Assembly: GCF_020379485.1 (NCBI RefSeq)
Contig: NC_063436.1
Span: 25,666,423 to 25,730,422, forward strand
DNA length: 64,000 nucleotides
Source: Brassica napus
Lineage: Eukaryota > Streptophyta > Magnoliopsida > Brassicales > Brassicaceae
Direction of reading: 5' to 3'
Of this stretch, positions 37,290 through 53,782 are shown one piece after another (the first letter of the stretch is position 1; each line of letters opens with the position of its first letter). The notes beneath the pieces are model-generated. The model was not told where the DNA came from, did no database searches, and saw only the letters and a list, made by a program, of their open reading frames with translations. Made by a program: the position numbers and the translations under genes.

Positions 37290-37484
37290 AGACAAACATT
37301 TATATTTTTGGCTGATTTCTAAATCAACCGGTGTTAAAAATAAGCTGATTTGTAACTATAAGGCCCGTCTGGGGGTACTATCACTGGTATACATCCTTCA
37401 CTGCGCCGGAGGCTGTGTATTTTTCTCTGTAATTTTGTGCATACACATTTAAATAATTGGGATGATGCTTACATAAATGGATAG
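37290..37484. other. Junction between CRK B tail and CRK C intron
   Basis: 37290-37360 is the 3' flank of B, shared with the 3' flank of D (AACCGGTGTTAAAAATAAGC). From about 37370 the sequence is the intron-3 tail also found at 24390-24503 of CRK A (ACTGGTATAC, TTAAATAATTGGGATGATGC). This is a recombination or duplication breakpoint. Confidence 0.6.
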
Positions 37485-38698
<1,214 letters not shown>

Positions 38699-38871
38699 TT
38701 ATTGATTATGGTGTTAACCTTCACGCTTGGACTAATTGGCATTCATTGGTCAGAACAAGTGTTGTTTTGAGTTTTTAATAAATCAACTTAAAAATAAAAC
38801 CAAGTGTTCTCGTATTTTTAAGTGTTTCAATCTAATATGTTTGTTGTATTAAACTTTCTTGCTTATGTGTG

Positions 38872-39565
38872 CAGGGCCGGCTCAGGTGCAGGGGCGAGCA
38901 GGGCGATCGCCCAGAGCCCAAAAGAGAGAGAGGGGCCCATTATGTTTTTGAGTATTCAAAAAAAAAATTTTGTCAACTGAATATACGAAATTTAAGAGGC
39001 AGAACAGATACAGCTAGAAAATTATAGGAATGTTCGTATAGACTGATTTTTCTTTTCAAATCAAAAACGTTTCGCGTTCCCGAAATATCTTTTCCCCACT
39101 AAATTCTTCATTTCCCATTAGAATTCCATTTCCCTATATATAATTCCAATTTTTTTTTATTTTATGAGATCATGCTCTGTTTTATTAATATTATTTTATT
39201 TTTTAAAATAAAACTTTTAGTAACTAGGTTTATATATTTAGACGGATCAAAATTTTATTCCTAATTATATGTCACTTCTTTCTAGACAATTAGATTGTAT
39301 CATGGTGAACATTGAACAACATTTTGAAAACAAGTGCTAATACAAATTTAAAATCTGATGGTATAAAAATAATTTATGTGAGAGAATTGTTTTTAATACG
39401 ACTAATCACTTCTAATCCCGTACGTGAGCATGATAATATTTTAAGCATTTGGTTTCATATTTTGATAAACTATACAATTTTGTTAGGAATAAATAATATT
39501 TTAAAAGTTAAGGGCCTATTTTGAAAAATTGCCCCAGGGTCTATGAAATGGTTAAGCCGGCCCTG
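38872..39565. mobile_element. hAT-like non-autonomous element
   Basis: Ends CAGGGCCGGCTCA and TTAAGCCGGCCCTG form an inverted pair. The 8-bp target duplication TATGTGTG is perfect on both sides (38864-38871 and 39566-39573), as for hAT transposons. 694 bases, no transposase. Confidence 0.88.
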
Positions 39566-39573
39566 TATGTGTG

Positions 39574-40157
39574 TCATATGTTGAAGTCTGTAATTTGTAA
39601 AAAAATTAAACTGTATGTTGCGTATGCATGAAATCTTACCTTTTCTGTGAATGTAAGCTTATATATTAGATATGAATTCTCATAAATATTTGAATTGTGA
39701 TTCATGTTGAATTGTTGAAACGTAATTTTCTTATAACCTCAAAGCTAGGATTGAAGTATGTACGATATAAGGAAACCACTTTCTTACACTAATTAACCAT
39801 TAGATCATCACCACTTTTGTTTGTTGAAACTGCAATGCAAAGCATCAAGTTCAATGCAATGCAGAGTTATTATGAGTCTGTAAAAGTTTTTGCTGTCAAA
39901 AAATAAAAATTTTTGCCAAAAAATGCAATATAAAATTATATTATTATAACAAATTTGTTTTTTCAAATGTTTTTAAAGCGGAACATTAGTCAAGGTTGAA
40001 TTTCCAACAAGCACGTAACGACGTCAATGAAAAAGTAGTATGTTGACCTTATGATGTCTAAGAACTTTCCGGATCAGCGGCAAAGCTTTTCTGCCTAAGA
40101 ACGTTTCTTACAAGAATAATCAACAATTATTCTCGCATAATATTCTTTTATACAGTA
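39574..40157. other. Intergenic DNA upstream of CRK D
   Basis: AT-rich. No gene or element ends identified. Confidence 0.4.
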
Positions 40158-40301
40158 GATGAACACAAGTTTGACAAGAATTATGAATACAATAACCTTG
40201 ACTTTTTCGTCTGTTACTCATCACAAAACCATCCTCTGTTTCATTGTAATCGAGAGAGAGAAAGAGAGAATCAATACACAAAGCTTGACGAGAACCTAAT
40301 C
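40158..40301 (+). promoter_or_regulatory. Promoter and leader of CRK D, with W-box
   Basis: TTGACT W-box core at 40198-40203 and a block conserved with the promoter of B. A GA-rich leader (GAGAGAGAGAAAGAGAGAA) precedes the ATG at 40302. Confidence 0.5.
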
Positions 40302-42866
<2,565 letters not shown>

Positions 42867-43452
42867 AAATAAGCTGATTAGTAACTGTTTGTATTGTTAT
42901 TGTAACCACGAGCATGTATGAGTTGTATATTATTTACACATTTCTTCTTGTCTGATTAGTTTTGCCAAATTAAGCCTCTAATTGGCCTATACAGTGATCA
43001 ACAACATTCTGAAAAAGAAGTGTTGGAGTAGCGGACAAGGCAACCGTGGGGGATGTGTGGGGTCCGTTTCTTACCAATTTAAACAGCAATTGACGTTTCT
43101 CTCCTAAAATATTGTTGAATTCGTCAAACACATAATTGATGTCCTTAAACCTGCAAATACGGTCACGGAAATGAATCTCAAAAGTCAAAAGTTAATGCCA
43201 AAAGTCAAATATATTTTTTCTTTGTTTAATTAGGCCCCATACAGAATTCATATTGAAAACTAAACGAACGATGGAACTTGCATCAGACAACACCACAACC
43301 AAACTGGCTTACAAATGGTGTTATTTGATTTCAGTTTCTATAATGAACAGAAAAGACAAATTAAAACTAAACAACATTCGACAGCCCCAATAGCTGTCAA
43401 CTTGTTTACAATAATACCGGTGGGTTCAAACTTTAAGGTAAAAACACCATAT
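42867..43452. other. Convergent intergenic region between D (+) and E (-)
   Basis: 3' flanks of two genes pointing at each other. 43150-43440 is duplicated at 47100-47390 behind gene F. A 72-codon minus frame at 42970-43188 is unrecognised and not supported. Confidence 0.5.
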
Positions 43453-46030
43453 TCAACGAGAATATATATCAGTGATGGACGCATCGTCAACAGATGTTGG
43501 ATCAGACTTGGTTGTAGTAGACTGATCTGAATCAAGCGGGTCTCTCCCAGGTCTGCTCTGAACGAAAAAACCTGGTTGCCGAGGCACTGGTAAAGTCACA
43601 GTCTGACTAGTGAGCATTACAAAAATGGTTGAAAAGGTCGGACGCTCTACAGGATCTTCTTGAACACATAAAAGACCAATATGGATGCATCGAACCACTT
43701 CACTGTTCGGGCAGTTATCAATAATAATAGGGTCTACGAGGTGTAACGCTCTACCGTTACTCCAAAGCCTCCACGCCTAGAATATTAATCAATCACTCAA
43801 TTCTTGCAAACATCGCTTATTATTGTAAGAGAGCTAAATACAAAAAACACGATTGCCTAAAAAACTTACATATGTAACTAGGTCATGTGCGCCGTCTATC
43901 TCGTTGAAGCTGTTGTTCTTCATACCGCTAATAATCTCAAGAACTAACACTCCAAAGCTATAAACATCTGATTTCATTGAGAACTGGCCATGAATCGCAT
44001 ATTCAGGAGCCATGTAACCACTGGAATCCACAACAAAACTATGGTAAATTGGCAAAATCATGTTTAACAAATTTCAATTAAGAGAAGTTAAGTGAAAGAC
44101 TTACTAGGTGCCAACTATCTCGCTTGTGTTATCATGGGTTTGGTCCATTCCAAAGATCTTGGCCATTCCAAAATTGGCAACCTTCGGATTTATATCTGCC
44201 TCCAGGAGAATGTTACTTGCTTTAAGGTCACGGTGTATAATTGTGAGCCGTGAATCTTGATGGAGATAAAGAATCCCCCGAGAAATCCCTCCAATGATCG
44301 TGTATCAGTGAGTCCAGTCCAGCTGACCTTTGTTTTAAGGGTCTGTGTGTGCATCCATGAATTACAGTTAGATCTACAGATTTATAATATGAGTATTCAA
44401 GAAAATGGCTAAAGAATAATTGAAATAAAGCAATAAATGCAACTGACCAAAGAGGAAGTAATCAAGGCTTTTGTTGGGCACATACTCATAGACCAATATC
44501 CTTTTTTTTTGTTCTAGAGAAAATCCTAGGAGCCTAACCAAATTTCTATGCTGAAGCTTTGCAGCAACAGCAACCTCGTTGTTGAACTCTGTGTCACCTT
44601 GTTTTGATGATTTTGACAGTCTCTTCACCGCAACTTCAACCCCATTTGGGAATGTACCCTATATGTTTTCATCAGCATCATCTTGTTTTCCAAATGTTTT
44701 GACATAAAATTTCAATAAGAAGTACAGAAGTTAAGGCAAAGTTAACGAGCTAAAAGTAATAGTACCTTGTAAACCTCGCCAAATCCACCTTGGCCAATTT
44801 TATTATTTTCAGAATAATTATTTGTTGCAGCTTGAATTATTCTATAATCAAGTTGCAGCGACTCAATGGTCGTAATATCATCTCCTGTTGCACAATAAGC
44901 CGTAGCAATCAGATGGGACCCAAAACAAACTGATCAGTGACATAAGCTAAACTTAGTTAAGGTTGTTAAGGTTGTTATTCACTGAAATCTTTACCATAAA
45001 AGGCTGGTGCATTATCTGAAGTCTTCTTTGTCCTCTTAGCAAGGAAACAATAACCAGCTATTGAAAGCAGAACGGCCACTACAATAGCCACAACAATGGC
45101 TACTATCACCATTTTAAAATTCCAATGTTTACCTGAATGTAAAAAAAAAAGACATTTTCTTGAGATTGGATAGTATTGAACATTTTGAGAAAACATAGGA
45201 AGACGAATTAGTTCACCAGGTCGTGGAAGAGATGAGACCGGAGAAGTAGAGGCGGGAGGAGGTGGTAACAGCCGTTGCGGTGGCGGCGATGCTTGTTGTT
45301 CTGAAGGTGTACCAGTGCCGGTTTCATTGAAGAACAAGTAAAGCTCGTACCTAGCATTACAACTAGGCCAGATAAGTGTACCTAGCATTTCGATGGACTG
45401 ATGCAGGCAACGCAAACAGTCGTATCTTGACAGATCAGGAGTGCACTGAACCAGGCCGTATAGAGTCTCAAGTGCCGTCCAATTGGCTTTGATCGTATAA
45501 AACTTCCTAGAACTGTTAGCTGCTTTGTCGGCAGCGTGGTTCATCATGGTCGACACCAAATCTTCGAACCGGTCTTCTTGATTAGATGAAACATTTCCGT
45601 TCAACCTGATTAACCCTCCTTCGTTGCATATAGCTGTAAGCTGTCGATAGAATGGTCCGGTGAGAGTATCTGAGCATGCACTCGTCGTAATAGAACACAG
45701 CCTCACTCTCATTCGGACACCGAGATAAGGTTTCGTTGACGGAGAAGGCGACGCAGCGAAGGCAAATTTCTGGAGAGACATCTCCCCGGCAAAGGAAAAG
45801 TCCCGTGACCCTGTCGAGGTCGTGTCCCACCGTGGAGTTCTGGAATCCGGTGGAGTAGGAGGCGTCAGGGGAAGAGAGAGAAGACAAAAGGGTTTCGAGA
45901 TTGGTGAAGTAAGTGCTGTTTCTTGTATAAGTTGTTGTATTTGGACATGAATGGTATATGTAACCAGGATTTTGAGCATAAGCTCTGAAGCTAGCGAGAC
46001 AAGGAAGATGAAAGAGGTGCAATAAGACAT
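43453..46030 (-). pseudogene. CRK E, pseudogene sister of F
   Basis: Exons (minus) 45217-46030, 44995-45132, 44766-44884, 44448-44658, 44105-44342, 43870-44020 and 43453-43776; exon lengths are normal. Compared with F, exon 1 has a 13-bp deletion in the signal peptide and a 10-bp gain after the first DUF26, so the intervening domain is out of frame. Exon 5 has TAA at 44335-44337 and TGA at 44305-44307. The Mg-binding motif DFG reads NFG. DUF26 motifs and the Gly loop [10 protein letters not shown] survive. With two stops before HRD, no active kinase can be made. Confidence 0.93.
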
Positions 46031-46320
46031 GGTTCTGACTTCTTTCATTTGTGTTTACATCAGGACCTCTCATATCATTTATATAACGAATATATTTTTC
46101 CTCTTTGTGACTTTTGTAGATTGCCGTGAAACATGGGATGGATTGTGGAGTGGCGACGACGGTGAGTCAATCATAAGTCAAAGTAAACGTTTGTTTCTTA
46201 AATGAAAATTTTATTATACAGTACAACAAAAATATGAACGTATTAAGTGGATAAAGCCATGTAAAGAAAACTCCAACATTTTTAGACGAATCTGACAAGA
46301 AAAACATAGCCTTTTAAACG
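46031..46320 (-). promoter_or_regulatory. Upstream region of E, duplicated upstream of F
   Basis: Matches 49976-50300. AGTCAA (W-box TTGACT on the gene strand) at 46165-46170 and 46176-46181. TATATAAAT-like box near 46078-46085. Confidence 0.45.
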
Positions 46321-46369
46321 TTCTTGTCTTGCTTTCCCTCTTTTTCTTTACATGTATGTATGAGCTACT

Positions 46370-47020
46370 ATGTGACCAAGTTCCTACTATTACTGCCTGA
46401 TTTTGTGGAAGCTGCTATTACGCTTGCCACTAATAATCCCCTGACAGGGTCAAACAGAGAATTTGGGGATTGTAGGTTTACTTTATATTTTTCAGATTTT
46501 AGAGTTTGTCTATCTAATTTTCTTCAAAAAAATTGGAGACTATATATGCCAAAGCTTCATTCAGCTTTGTTCACGACTGGCTCTGTCCATAACTAAGACC
46601 AAAAGCTATATATACATCAGATTTTGTGGAGTACTGGCCATGCATTGCATACTCGGGGACATATAACCGCTGAAACATAGAATGAACTTGAGCATATAGA
46701 TGATAATCAAAGATTTCAATTCATAGGATTTCAAAGAGGAAAATAATTTACTATATTCCAACTATTCTGCTTGTATTTTCAAGGGTTTGATCAACCCCAA
46801 ATCCCAATAATCCTGACCATGCCAAAATCCGCATTTTTTCGGGTTCAAATCAGAATCTAATAGAATGTTTTTGACTTTAAGGTTGCAGTGTATGATTGTA
46901 AGGCTTGAATCTTGATGAAGATATAGAATTCCTCGAGCAATCCATGAAATGATCTTGTATCTCATTGTCCAGTTACTCCAGTCCAACTGCCTAATTGCTT
47001 TTTAGGGTGCCGCACATCCA
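46370..47020 (-). pseudogene. CRK kinase relic (exons 6 and 5)
   Basis: On the minus strand the exon-5 part reads [18 protein letters not shown], then [12 protein letters not shown] where HRDLKAS is expected, then a frameshifted CGFWHG at the DFG position. The exon-6 part (46595-46670) resembles H exon 6 ([10 protein letters not shown] region) but is split by about 150 unrelated bases (46441-46590). Closest to gene H. It is a dead fragment between E and F. Confidence 0.8.
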
Positions 47021-47399
47021 TGCATACTCCCAAAAAATTCTGTTTTCAATAATGTGGATACATCTTCTCACTTCTTCACACTGAGAATTCTCTGAAACCT
47101 GATCGTGTCTTAGCAGTTTAAACAGAAGTCGAAGTCAAAAGTCAGTGCTTAAACTCAATTATATTTTTCTTTGTTTTACAAAAAACCTTACAGAATTCAT
47201 ATTGAAAACTAAACGAAACATGGAGCTTGCATCAAATAACACCACAACCAAATTGGCTTACAAATAGTGTTAATTGATTTCAATTTCTATAATAAACAGA
47301 AAAGCCAAATTAAAACTAAACTATATTCGACAGCTACAAAAGTTGTTAACTTGTTTTAAAAATACCAGTAGGTTCAAACTTTAAGGTAAAACACCATGT

Positions 47400-49975
47400 T
47401 CAACGAGAATATATATCAGTGATGGACGCATCGTCAACAGATGTTGGATCAGACTTGGTTGTAATAGACTGATCTGAATCAAGTGGGTCTCTTTCAGGTC
47501 TGCTCTGGACGAAAAACCCTGGTTGCCGAGGCACTGGTAAAGTAACAGTGTCACTAGTGAGCATTACAAAAATGGTTGAAAAGGTTGGACGATCTACAGG
47601 ATCTTCTTGAACACATAAAAGGCCGATATGGATGCATCGAACAACTTCACTGTTATGGCAGTTATCAATAATAATTGGATCCACGAGGTTTAAAGCTGTT
47701 CCATTACCCCAAAGCTTCCAAGCCTAGAATATCAATCAACAAGTCAATTCTTGAAAAAACTGTTTACTATTGTAAAAGTGCTAAATATAAAGCTTGATTG
47801 CCTTTAAACTTACATATGTTACCAAGTCATGTGCACCGTCTATCTCGTAGAAGCTGTTGTTCTTCATACCGCTAATAATCTCAAGAACTAACACTCCAAA
47901 GCTATAGACATCAGATTTCATTGAGAACTGGCCATGAAGCGCATATTCAGGAGACATGTAACCGCTGGAACTCACAACAAAACTTTGGTAAATTTGCAAA
48001 ATCATGTTTAACAAAGTTCATCTTACAAGAAGTTGTGTGGAAGACTTACTAGGTGCCAACTATCTTGCTTGTGTTATCCTGGGTTTGGTCCATTCCAAAG
48101 ATCCTAGCCATTCCAAAATCAGCAACTTTCGGATTCATATCCCGATCTAGGAGAATGTTACTTGCTTTGAGGTCACGGTGTATAATTGTGAGCCTTGAAT
48201 CTTGATGGAGATACAGAATTCCCCGGGCAATCCCTTCAATGATCTTATATCGTAGTGTCCAGTTCAGCTGACCATGCTTTGCAGGGTCTGTGTGTGCACA
48301 TCGATGGTATTATAGTAAACTCTAATAATTTGTAATCCCAAGTTTCAAGAATATGGCAAAAGAATAACTGAAACAAAACAACAAATGTAACTGACCGAAG
48401 AGGAAGTAATCAAGGCTTTTGTTGGGCACATACTCGTAGACCAGTATCCTCTCTTTTTGTTCAAGAGAAAATCCTAGAAGCCTAACCAAATTTCTATGCT
48501 GGAGCTTTGCAACAACAGCAACCTCGTTCTTGAACTCTGTGTCACCTTGTCTTGATGATTTCGACAGTCTCTTCACCGCAACTTCAACCCCATTCGCGAA
48601 TGTTCCCTGTCCATTTTCATTAGCACCATCTTGTTATCCAAATGTGTTGACATAAATTTTCAAGAAAAAGTACAGAACCTCATGGAAAATTAAGGAATAG
48701 TACCTTGTAAACCTCACCAAATCCACCTTCACCAATTTTATTATTTTCAGAATAGTTATTTGTTGCAGCTTGAATAATTACATAATCAAGTTGCAGTGAC
48801 TCAATGGTTGTAATATCATCCCCTGTTGCACAATAATTCCTAGCAATCAGATGAGACAAAAAAACTGATCAATTAAGGTTGTTATTCACTGGAATCCTTA
48901 CCATAAAAGGCTGGTGCATTATCTGAAGTCTTCTTTGTCCTCTTTGCAAGGAAACAATAACCAGCTATGAAAATCAAAACAGCCACTACAATACCCACGA
49001 CGATGGCTACTGTTAACACTTTTGAATTCTCATGATGTTTACCTGCGTATTAAAAAAAAAACATTTTCTTGAGAACGGATAGTGTTGAATATTTTGAGAA
49101 ACCATAGTAATAGATAGATGAAGATAAAAGAGTTCACCAGTTCGTGTAAGAGATGAAACCGGAGAAGTAGAGGCGGGAGGAGGTGGTAGCGGTGATGGCT
49201 GTGGTGGCGGCGGTGCATGTTGTTCTGGAGGTGTTCTAGTGTCGTTTTCGTTGAAGAACAAGTAAAGCTCGTACCTTGCATTACAACTAGGCCAGAAAAG
49301 TCTACCCCCAATTCTGTTAAGAGGAATTCCATCGATGGATTGATGCAAGCAACGCAAACAGTCATATCTTGTCAGATCAGGAGTGCACTGAACCAGGCCG
49401 TATAAACTCTGGAGTGCTGTCCAGTTGGCTTTTATCGTATAGAACTTCCTAGAACTGTTAGCTGCTTTGTCGGCAGCTTGGTTCATTGTGTTGGACACCA
49501 AATCTTCGAACCGGTCTTCTTGATTGGATGAAATATTGCCGTTGAACATGAAAAACCCTCCTTCGTATACAAGCGTCGATAGAATATTTCGGTGAGAGTA
49601 TCTGAGCATGCACTCTTCGTAGTAAAGCACGACCTCTTTCTCATTCGGACACCGAGTTAAGGTTTCGTTGACGGAGTAGGCAACGCAGCTACGACAAACT
49701 TCAGGCGAGACATCTCCCCGGCAGAGGAAAAGTCCTGTGACCCTATCGGGATCGCGTCCCACCGTGGCGTTCTGGAATCCGGTGGAGTAGGAGGCGTCTG
49801 GGGAAGAGAAAGAGGACAAAAGGGTTTTGAGATTGGTGGAATAAGTGCTGTTCCTTGTATAAGTTGTTGTATTTGAACAAGAATGATATGTGTAATGAGG
49901 ATTTTGAGCATAAGCTCTGTAGCTAGCGAGTAAGGAGAAAAGGACAAGGAAGATGAAAGAGGTGCAAGAAGACAT
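47400..49975 (-). CDS. CRK F, cysteine-rich receptor-like kinase, intact
   Basis: Exons (minus) 49138-49975, 48902-49042, 48704-48822, 48396-48606, 48050-48287, 47814-47964 and 47400-47723; GT..AG throughout, phases consistent, 673 residues. Signal peptide ending [11 protein letters not shown]26 motifs [13 protein letters not shown] and [13 protein letters not shown], several Asn-X-Ser/Thr sites, Pro-rich hinge, transmembrane [20 protein letters not shown]. Kinase motifs [43 protein letters not shown]-equivalent [19 protein letters not shown] kinase at the plasma membrane. E, on its 3' side, is a recent tandem copy that includes promoter and 3' flank. Confidence 0.95.
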
Positions 49976-50300
49976 GGTTCTGACTTCTGTCAGTTGTGTT
50001 TACATCATGAAGCACTCATTTATATAACGAATATATTATTTCTCTCTTTGTGATTTTTGTAGATTGCCGTGAAACGGGGGATGATTTGTGGAGTAACGAC
50101 TACGGTAAGTCAATCAAAGTCGTTTTAGCAAAAAAAAAAGTCAATCAAAGTCAAAGTAAACGCTTTTTCTTCTTCTTAATGTCACTTTTATTATGCAACA
50201 AAAATATGGACGTATAAAGTGGGTTTTGAAGAAGTCAGACAAGAACAAGACAAGAAAAACATAGCCTTTTCAACTTTCTCGTCTTTCTTTCCCTCTTCTC
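49976..50300 (-). promoter_or_regulatory. Promoter of CRK F with W-box cluster
   Basis: Three AGTCAA (TTGACT on the gene strand) at 50108-50113, 50139-50144 and 50149-50154, and a TATATAAAT box near 50020. Clustered W-boxes are typical of salicylate/WRKY-controlled CRK promoters in Arabidopsis. Control here is inferred. Confidence 0.5.
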
Positions 50301-50470
50301 CTATACTCTTATTTATGATGTATACATAGACAAGTGTCTATATGCCTTTTTTTTTTTTTGAAACAAGACAAGTGTATATATATATGCCTATTCTTATTTT
50401 TAATGTTGAATAACACATAAACATTACCTGGAGAAAAAGAACACATTACCTGAAACATGTTTTAACAACT

Positions 50471-50665
50471 TCAACGAGGATCCAGATCTCTAATTATTAC
50501 ATCATTTATAGTATGAGATTTGGGCCGTAACCTATACTGCCGTGAATCTTGGTTGCGGCTAGTTAGAAAGAAGAATCCAAGAGATAGAGAAACAGATAAA
50601 ATGACAGAGTCGATAGTGAGCATCGACATGATTGCTGACAATTTGGGACGACCAATAGTGATAAT
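50471..50665 (-). pseudogene. CRK exon-7 relic
   Basis: Minus-strand frame reading RPKLSAIMSMLTIDSVILSV, then GFFF and a terminal DLDPR, similar to the C-terminus of neighbouring CRKs ([20 protein letters not shown] ... NPR). The Pro-rich motif PVPQPPG is degraded and no other exons are nearby. Confidence 0.7.
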
Positions 50666-50779
50666 TATTGTGTGTGAGTATTTAGTTATTCTATCTCTTG
50701 TCAATTTAATAACGTGAACTTCGGTGTACATTAACAATGAAATTACTATTGGGTCTTGGCTTATGGAAAGACTATAATC

Positions 50780-53700
50780 TCAGCGAGGGTTAACACTTGT
50801 AATCGATGCATCATCGACAGAACAAGCAAAAGACATGATACTAGACTGACCAATTGTTAACCCCTCGGCTAATGGACTGGCTCCATCCCTGAAGAAAAAT
50901 CCAGGTGGTTGAGGCACATGCAGAGTAATTGAAGTATTAGTGAGCATCTGAAAGATTGTAGACATGGTTGGACGATCAGCTGGATTTTCTTGAGCACATA
51001 ATAACCCGATATGGATGCATCTAGTGACTTCATGCTTATCATAATTCTCTCCAACGGCTGGATCTACAAGTTCCAACAATGATTCATTGTTCCAAAGCCT
51101 CCAAACCTATTTATTCATTTGTAAAGAAATTAACAACCATGATCATAGTGAAAAAGGAGAACAAGTTTTTTTGAGTTTACGTGTTGGCCTACTAGAACTC
51201 ACATATGTGACCAAGTTTCGTAATGAGCCATCTATCTTATGGAAGCTACTATTCTTCTTGCCACCAATAATCTCCAGAATCAGTACTCCGAAGCTATACA
51301 CATCAGATTTCATCGAAAATTGCCCATTAGCCACATACTCAGGAGGCATGTAACCGCTACAAAACATATCAAAAATCACTATCAATTTTACGAAAAGGAC
51401 AGACAGATTATCACTGAGTATGTGCAATTACTTACACTGTTCCGACTACTCTTCCTGTATTTGCTTCAGTCTGGTTCATTCTGAAATTCCTTGCCAATCC
51501 AAAATCAGCAATTTTTGGATTCATATCGACATCTAAAAGAATGTTGCTGGCTTTGAGGTCACGATGTACAACTGTGAGCCGTGAATCTTGATGAAGATAT
51601 AACATCCCTCGAGTGATTCCTGTAATAATGTTGTAGCGTTTTCTCCAATCCAGTTGACTCCTCTTTACAGGGTCTGCACATCCAATTTATAGAACCATTA
51701 GAGTATATACCTATGAGACTAAGAACTAAGATTAAATGAATATATTGTTTCTTACCAAAGAGGAAGTAGTTGAGACTTTTATTGGGCACAAACTCGTAGA
51801 CAAGTATCCTTTCTGCTCCTTCGACTGAAAACCCGAGAAGCCTAACCAGATTTCTGTGTTGGAGCTTTGCGACAAGAAGCACCTCGTTCTTAAACTCTTG
51901 TTCACCTTGACCAGAATTTGTAGAGAGTCTCTTCACAGCAACTTCGGTTCCATTCTGGAACGTTCCCTGTGAATTCGTTTGACCTTAACACACTATCAGA
52001 ATTTATTTTCTTTTTTGGCACCTGAGTGTATAACGTAAACAAGTAATTGAAGGTTTAAGAACATTATGCCTTGTAAACTTCACCAAATGACCAAGCTTGT
52101 TACTCTTTTGGAAGTTACATGTTGCAGCTTCAATTTCTCTAAAATCGAATTGATATGAGCCTGAGGTTGTAATATCATCTGCAACTGAAATCATAGATAG
52201 TGTTAGGTTGGATCAACTGTTTTAGCGGAAATATTGGTAGCCTCATACCAATATCTGGTGGTGCAGTACCATAAGTCGTCCTTGACCTCCCTTCAAGAAA
52301 GAAATAATTGAGAAAAATAGAGACAGAAGTAATATGAATATATAATTAACATTGGTGTCGAAATATACTGAATCTGAAAACATTCAATTCATACCCTGAA
52401 CTCATAATTTTATAGCTAGGTTATGGCTTCCAAATTAAAACTAATTAAGATAGGCTCAGTGCCGGTCCAACATTTTCATTTTTTACTTGATGCTCTAAGC
52501 TCAATTAAAACTCTATGATTTTGTTATTCATGTAAAAATGAATTTATGCTCAAATGAATTTAAAACCCTCGCCTATGCTCCAGACCAGCCATGGATAGGC
52601 ATAGGCTCAAATCTTTATATACTAGTGTTGAAATCATTTCCACAATTATGTCTTTGTGCCAAATAATAAAGAACTCACTTTCATTTCCATTTTCTTGGTG
52701 CGCTTTTCTCCTAATACAAAGAGCAACCCCTAGTGAAAGCAGCATACTGATCACGAAGGTGAGAACACCAGTGATTCCCACCACAACGCCAATAGGTATC
52801 TTTCTGTTACCTGAACAAGCCCAAATCACCTATCATTTTAGAGGTTATGGCGAAAAATATGTTGGAAGCTATTAACGTATTGCTCAAGCTAGATTAATGA
52901 GTGTAACTCATGGAAAGTGACAACAAATTCAAGCATGGTTAACTAAGAAATTACAAAAAAACAAGAGTTTTTACCTTTTTCAGGAGGAGGAGTTGGAGCT
53001 GGCGCTGTGTTATCCTCAAAAACTCCAAAGAATGGATCAAGATCCCATCGCATGAAACAGCTCGGTCTCTCAGTAATGCCACGTTGTCTCCCACTGCAGC
53101 ACGATCTGTAGTCATCCACGTTCTTTCTTAAACATTGTTCACATTTCGACGGAGAAATATCTTTACTACACTGCACGAAACCGTATATACTCCGCGAAGT
53201 ACCAAGTTGTTGTCTGTCCGCCCCATAATACATGGTGTTGGACCCTGACGACGACGAGGTAGCTTCGGCTATCACACGACGCATCAAGGCCTCCCATGCA
53301 TTATCAAAGTCTGTCAAGGTGACTTGGATAACTGGCTCTGCCTCGAGCGATTGAATAACTGCTTCCATATCGAGCGATCCAAAAAACGAACGGTTGGAGT
53401 AACGTACCATACAAAAAGTATCAAATCCTGCCCAAGCGACACCTTCTGTCTGGTTAGAGCATCTGTCTATCAACCCATCAGAAGCAAAGTAGATACAGTT
53501 GGAGCAATTTTGTCGATCAGAACCTGGGATGCACATCCCTAGACCATACGCCCTGTTCTGGTCTTGTCCCATCTGATCAGTGGTGTAGAAGTCGTTATTA
53601 GCCGTGACCTCCGAAGAAAGAGACGAGAGCAAGGCTCGGCGGTTTACGTCGTAGGCATGATTGGGTGTGAAAGAATCAGAGAAATTAAAGCATTGTTGTG

Positions 53701-53782
53701 CAGAGACAGAGACAGCACAAGAGCTTATGAACACAAACAAGAAGACTACTGACAAGTTAACGGCCATCTCCCACTTTCCCAT
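50780..53782 (-). pseudogene. CRK G, Gly-loop deletion
   Basis: Exons (minus) 52975-53782, 52679-52810, 52249-52290, 52070-52178, 51756-51966, 51436-51673, 51203-51356 and 50780-51106. The ectodomain (motifs CIPGSDRQNCSNC and CSKDISPSKCEQC), transmembrane helix (GVVVGITGVLTFVISMLLSL) and most kinase motifs ([26 protein letters not shown]) are intact. The juxtamembrane part is split by an extra intron giving a 42-base exon. Exon 3 lacks 7 bases in the Gly-rich loop (LGQGGFGEV becomes out of frame) and its donor is GC rather than GT. A normal kinase cannot be made; a DUF26-membrane protein could. Confidence 0.85.
52459..52600. mobile_element. Small insertion in an intron of G with 9-bp direct repeats
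   Basis: 142 bases bounded by ATAGGCTCA at 52450-52458 and 52601-52609. It begins GTGCCGGTCC and ends GGATAGGC. Probably a short non-autonomous DNA element; the family is unclear (hAT-like from size of duplication and GTGCCGG). Confidence 0.45.

Noticed and set aside
42970..43188. 72-codon minus-strand frame
   Set aside because: No family resemblance and located in the 3' flank between convergent genes.
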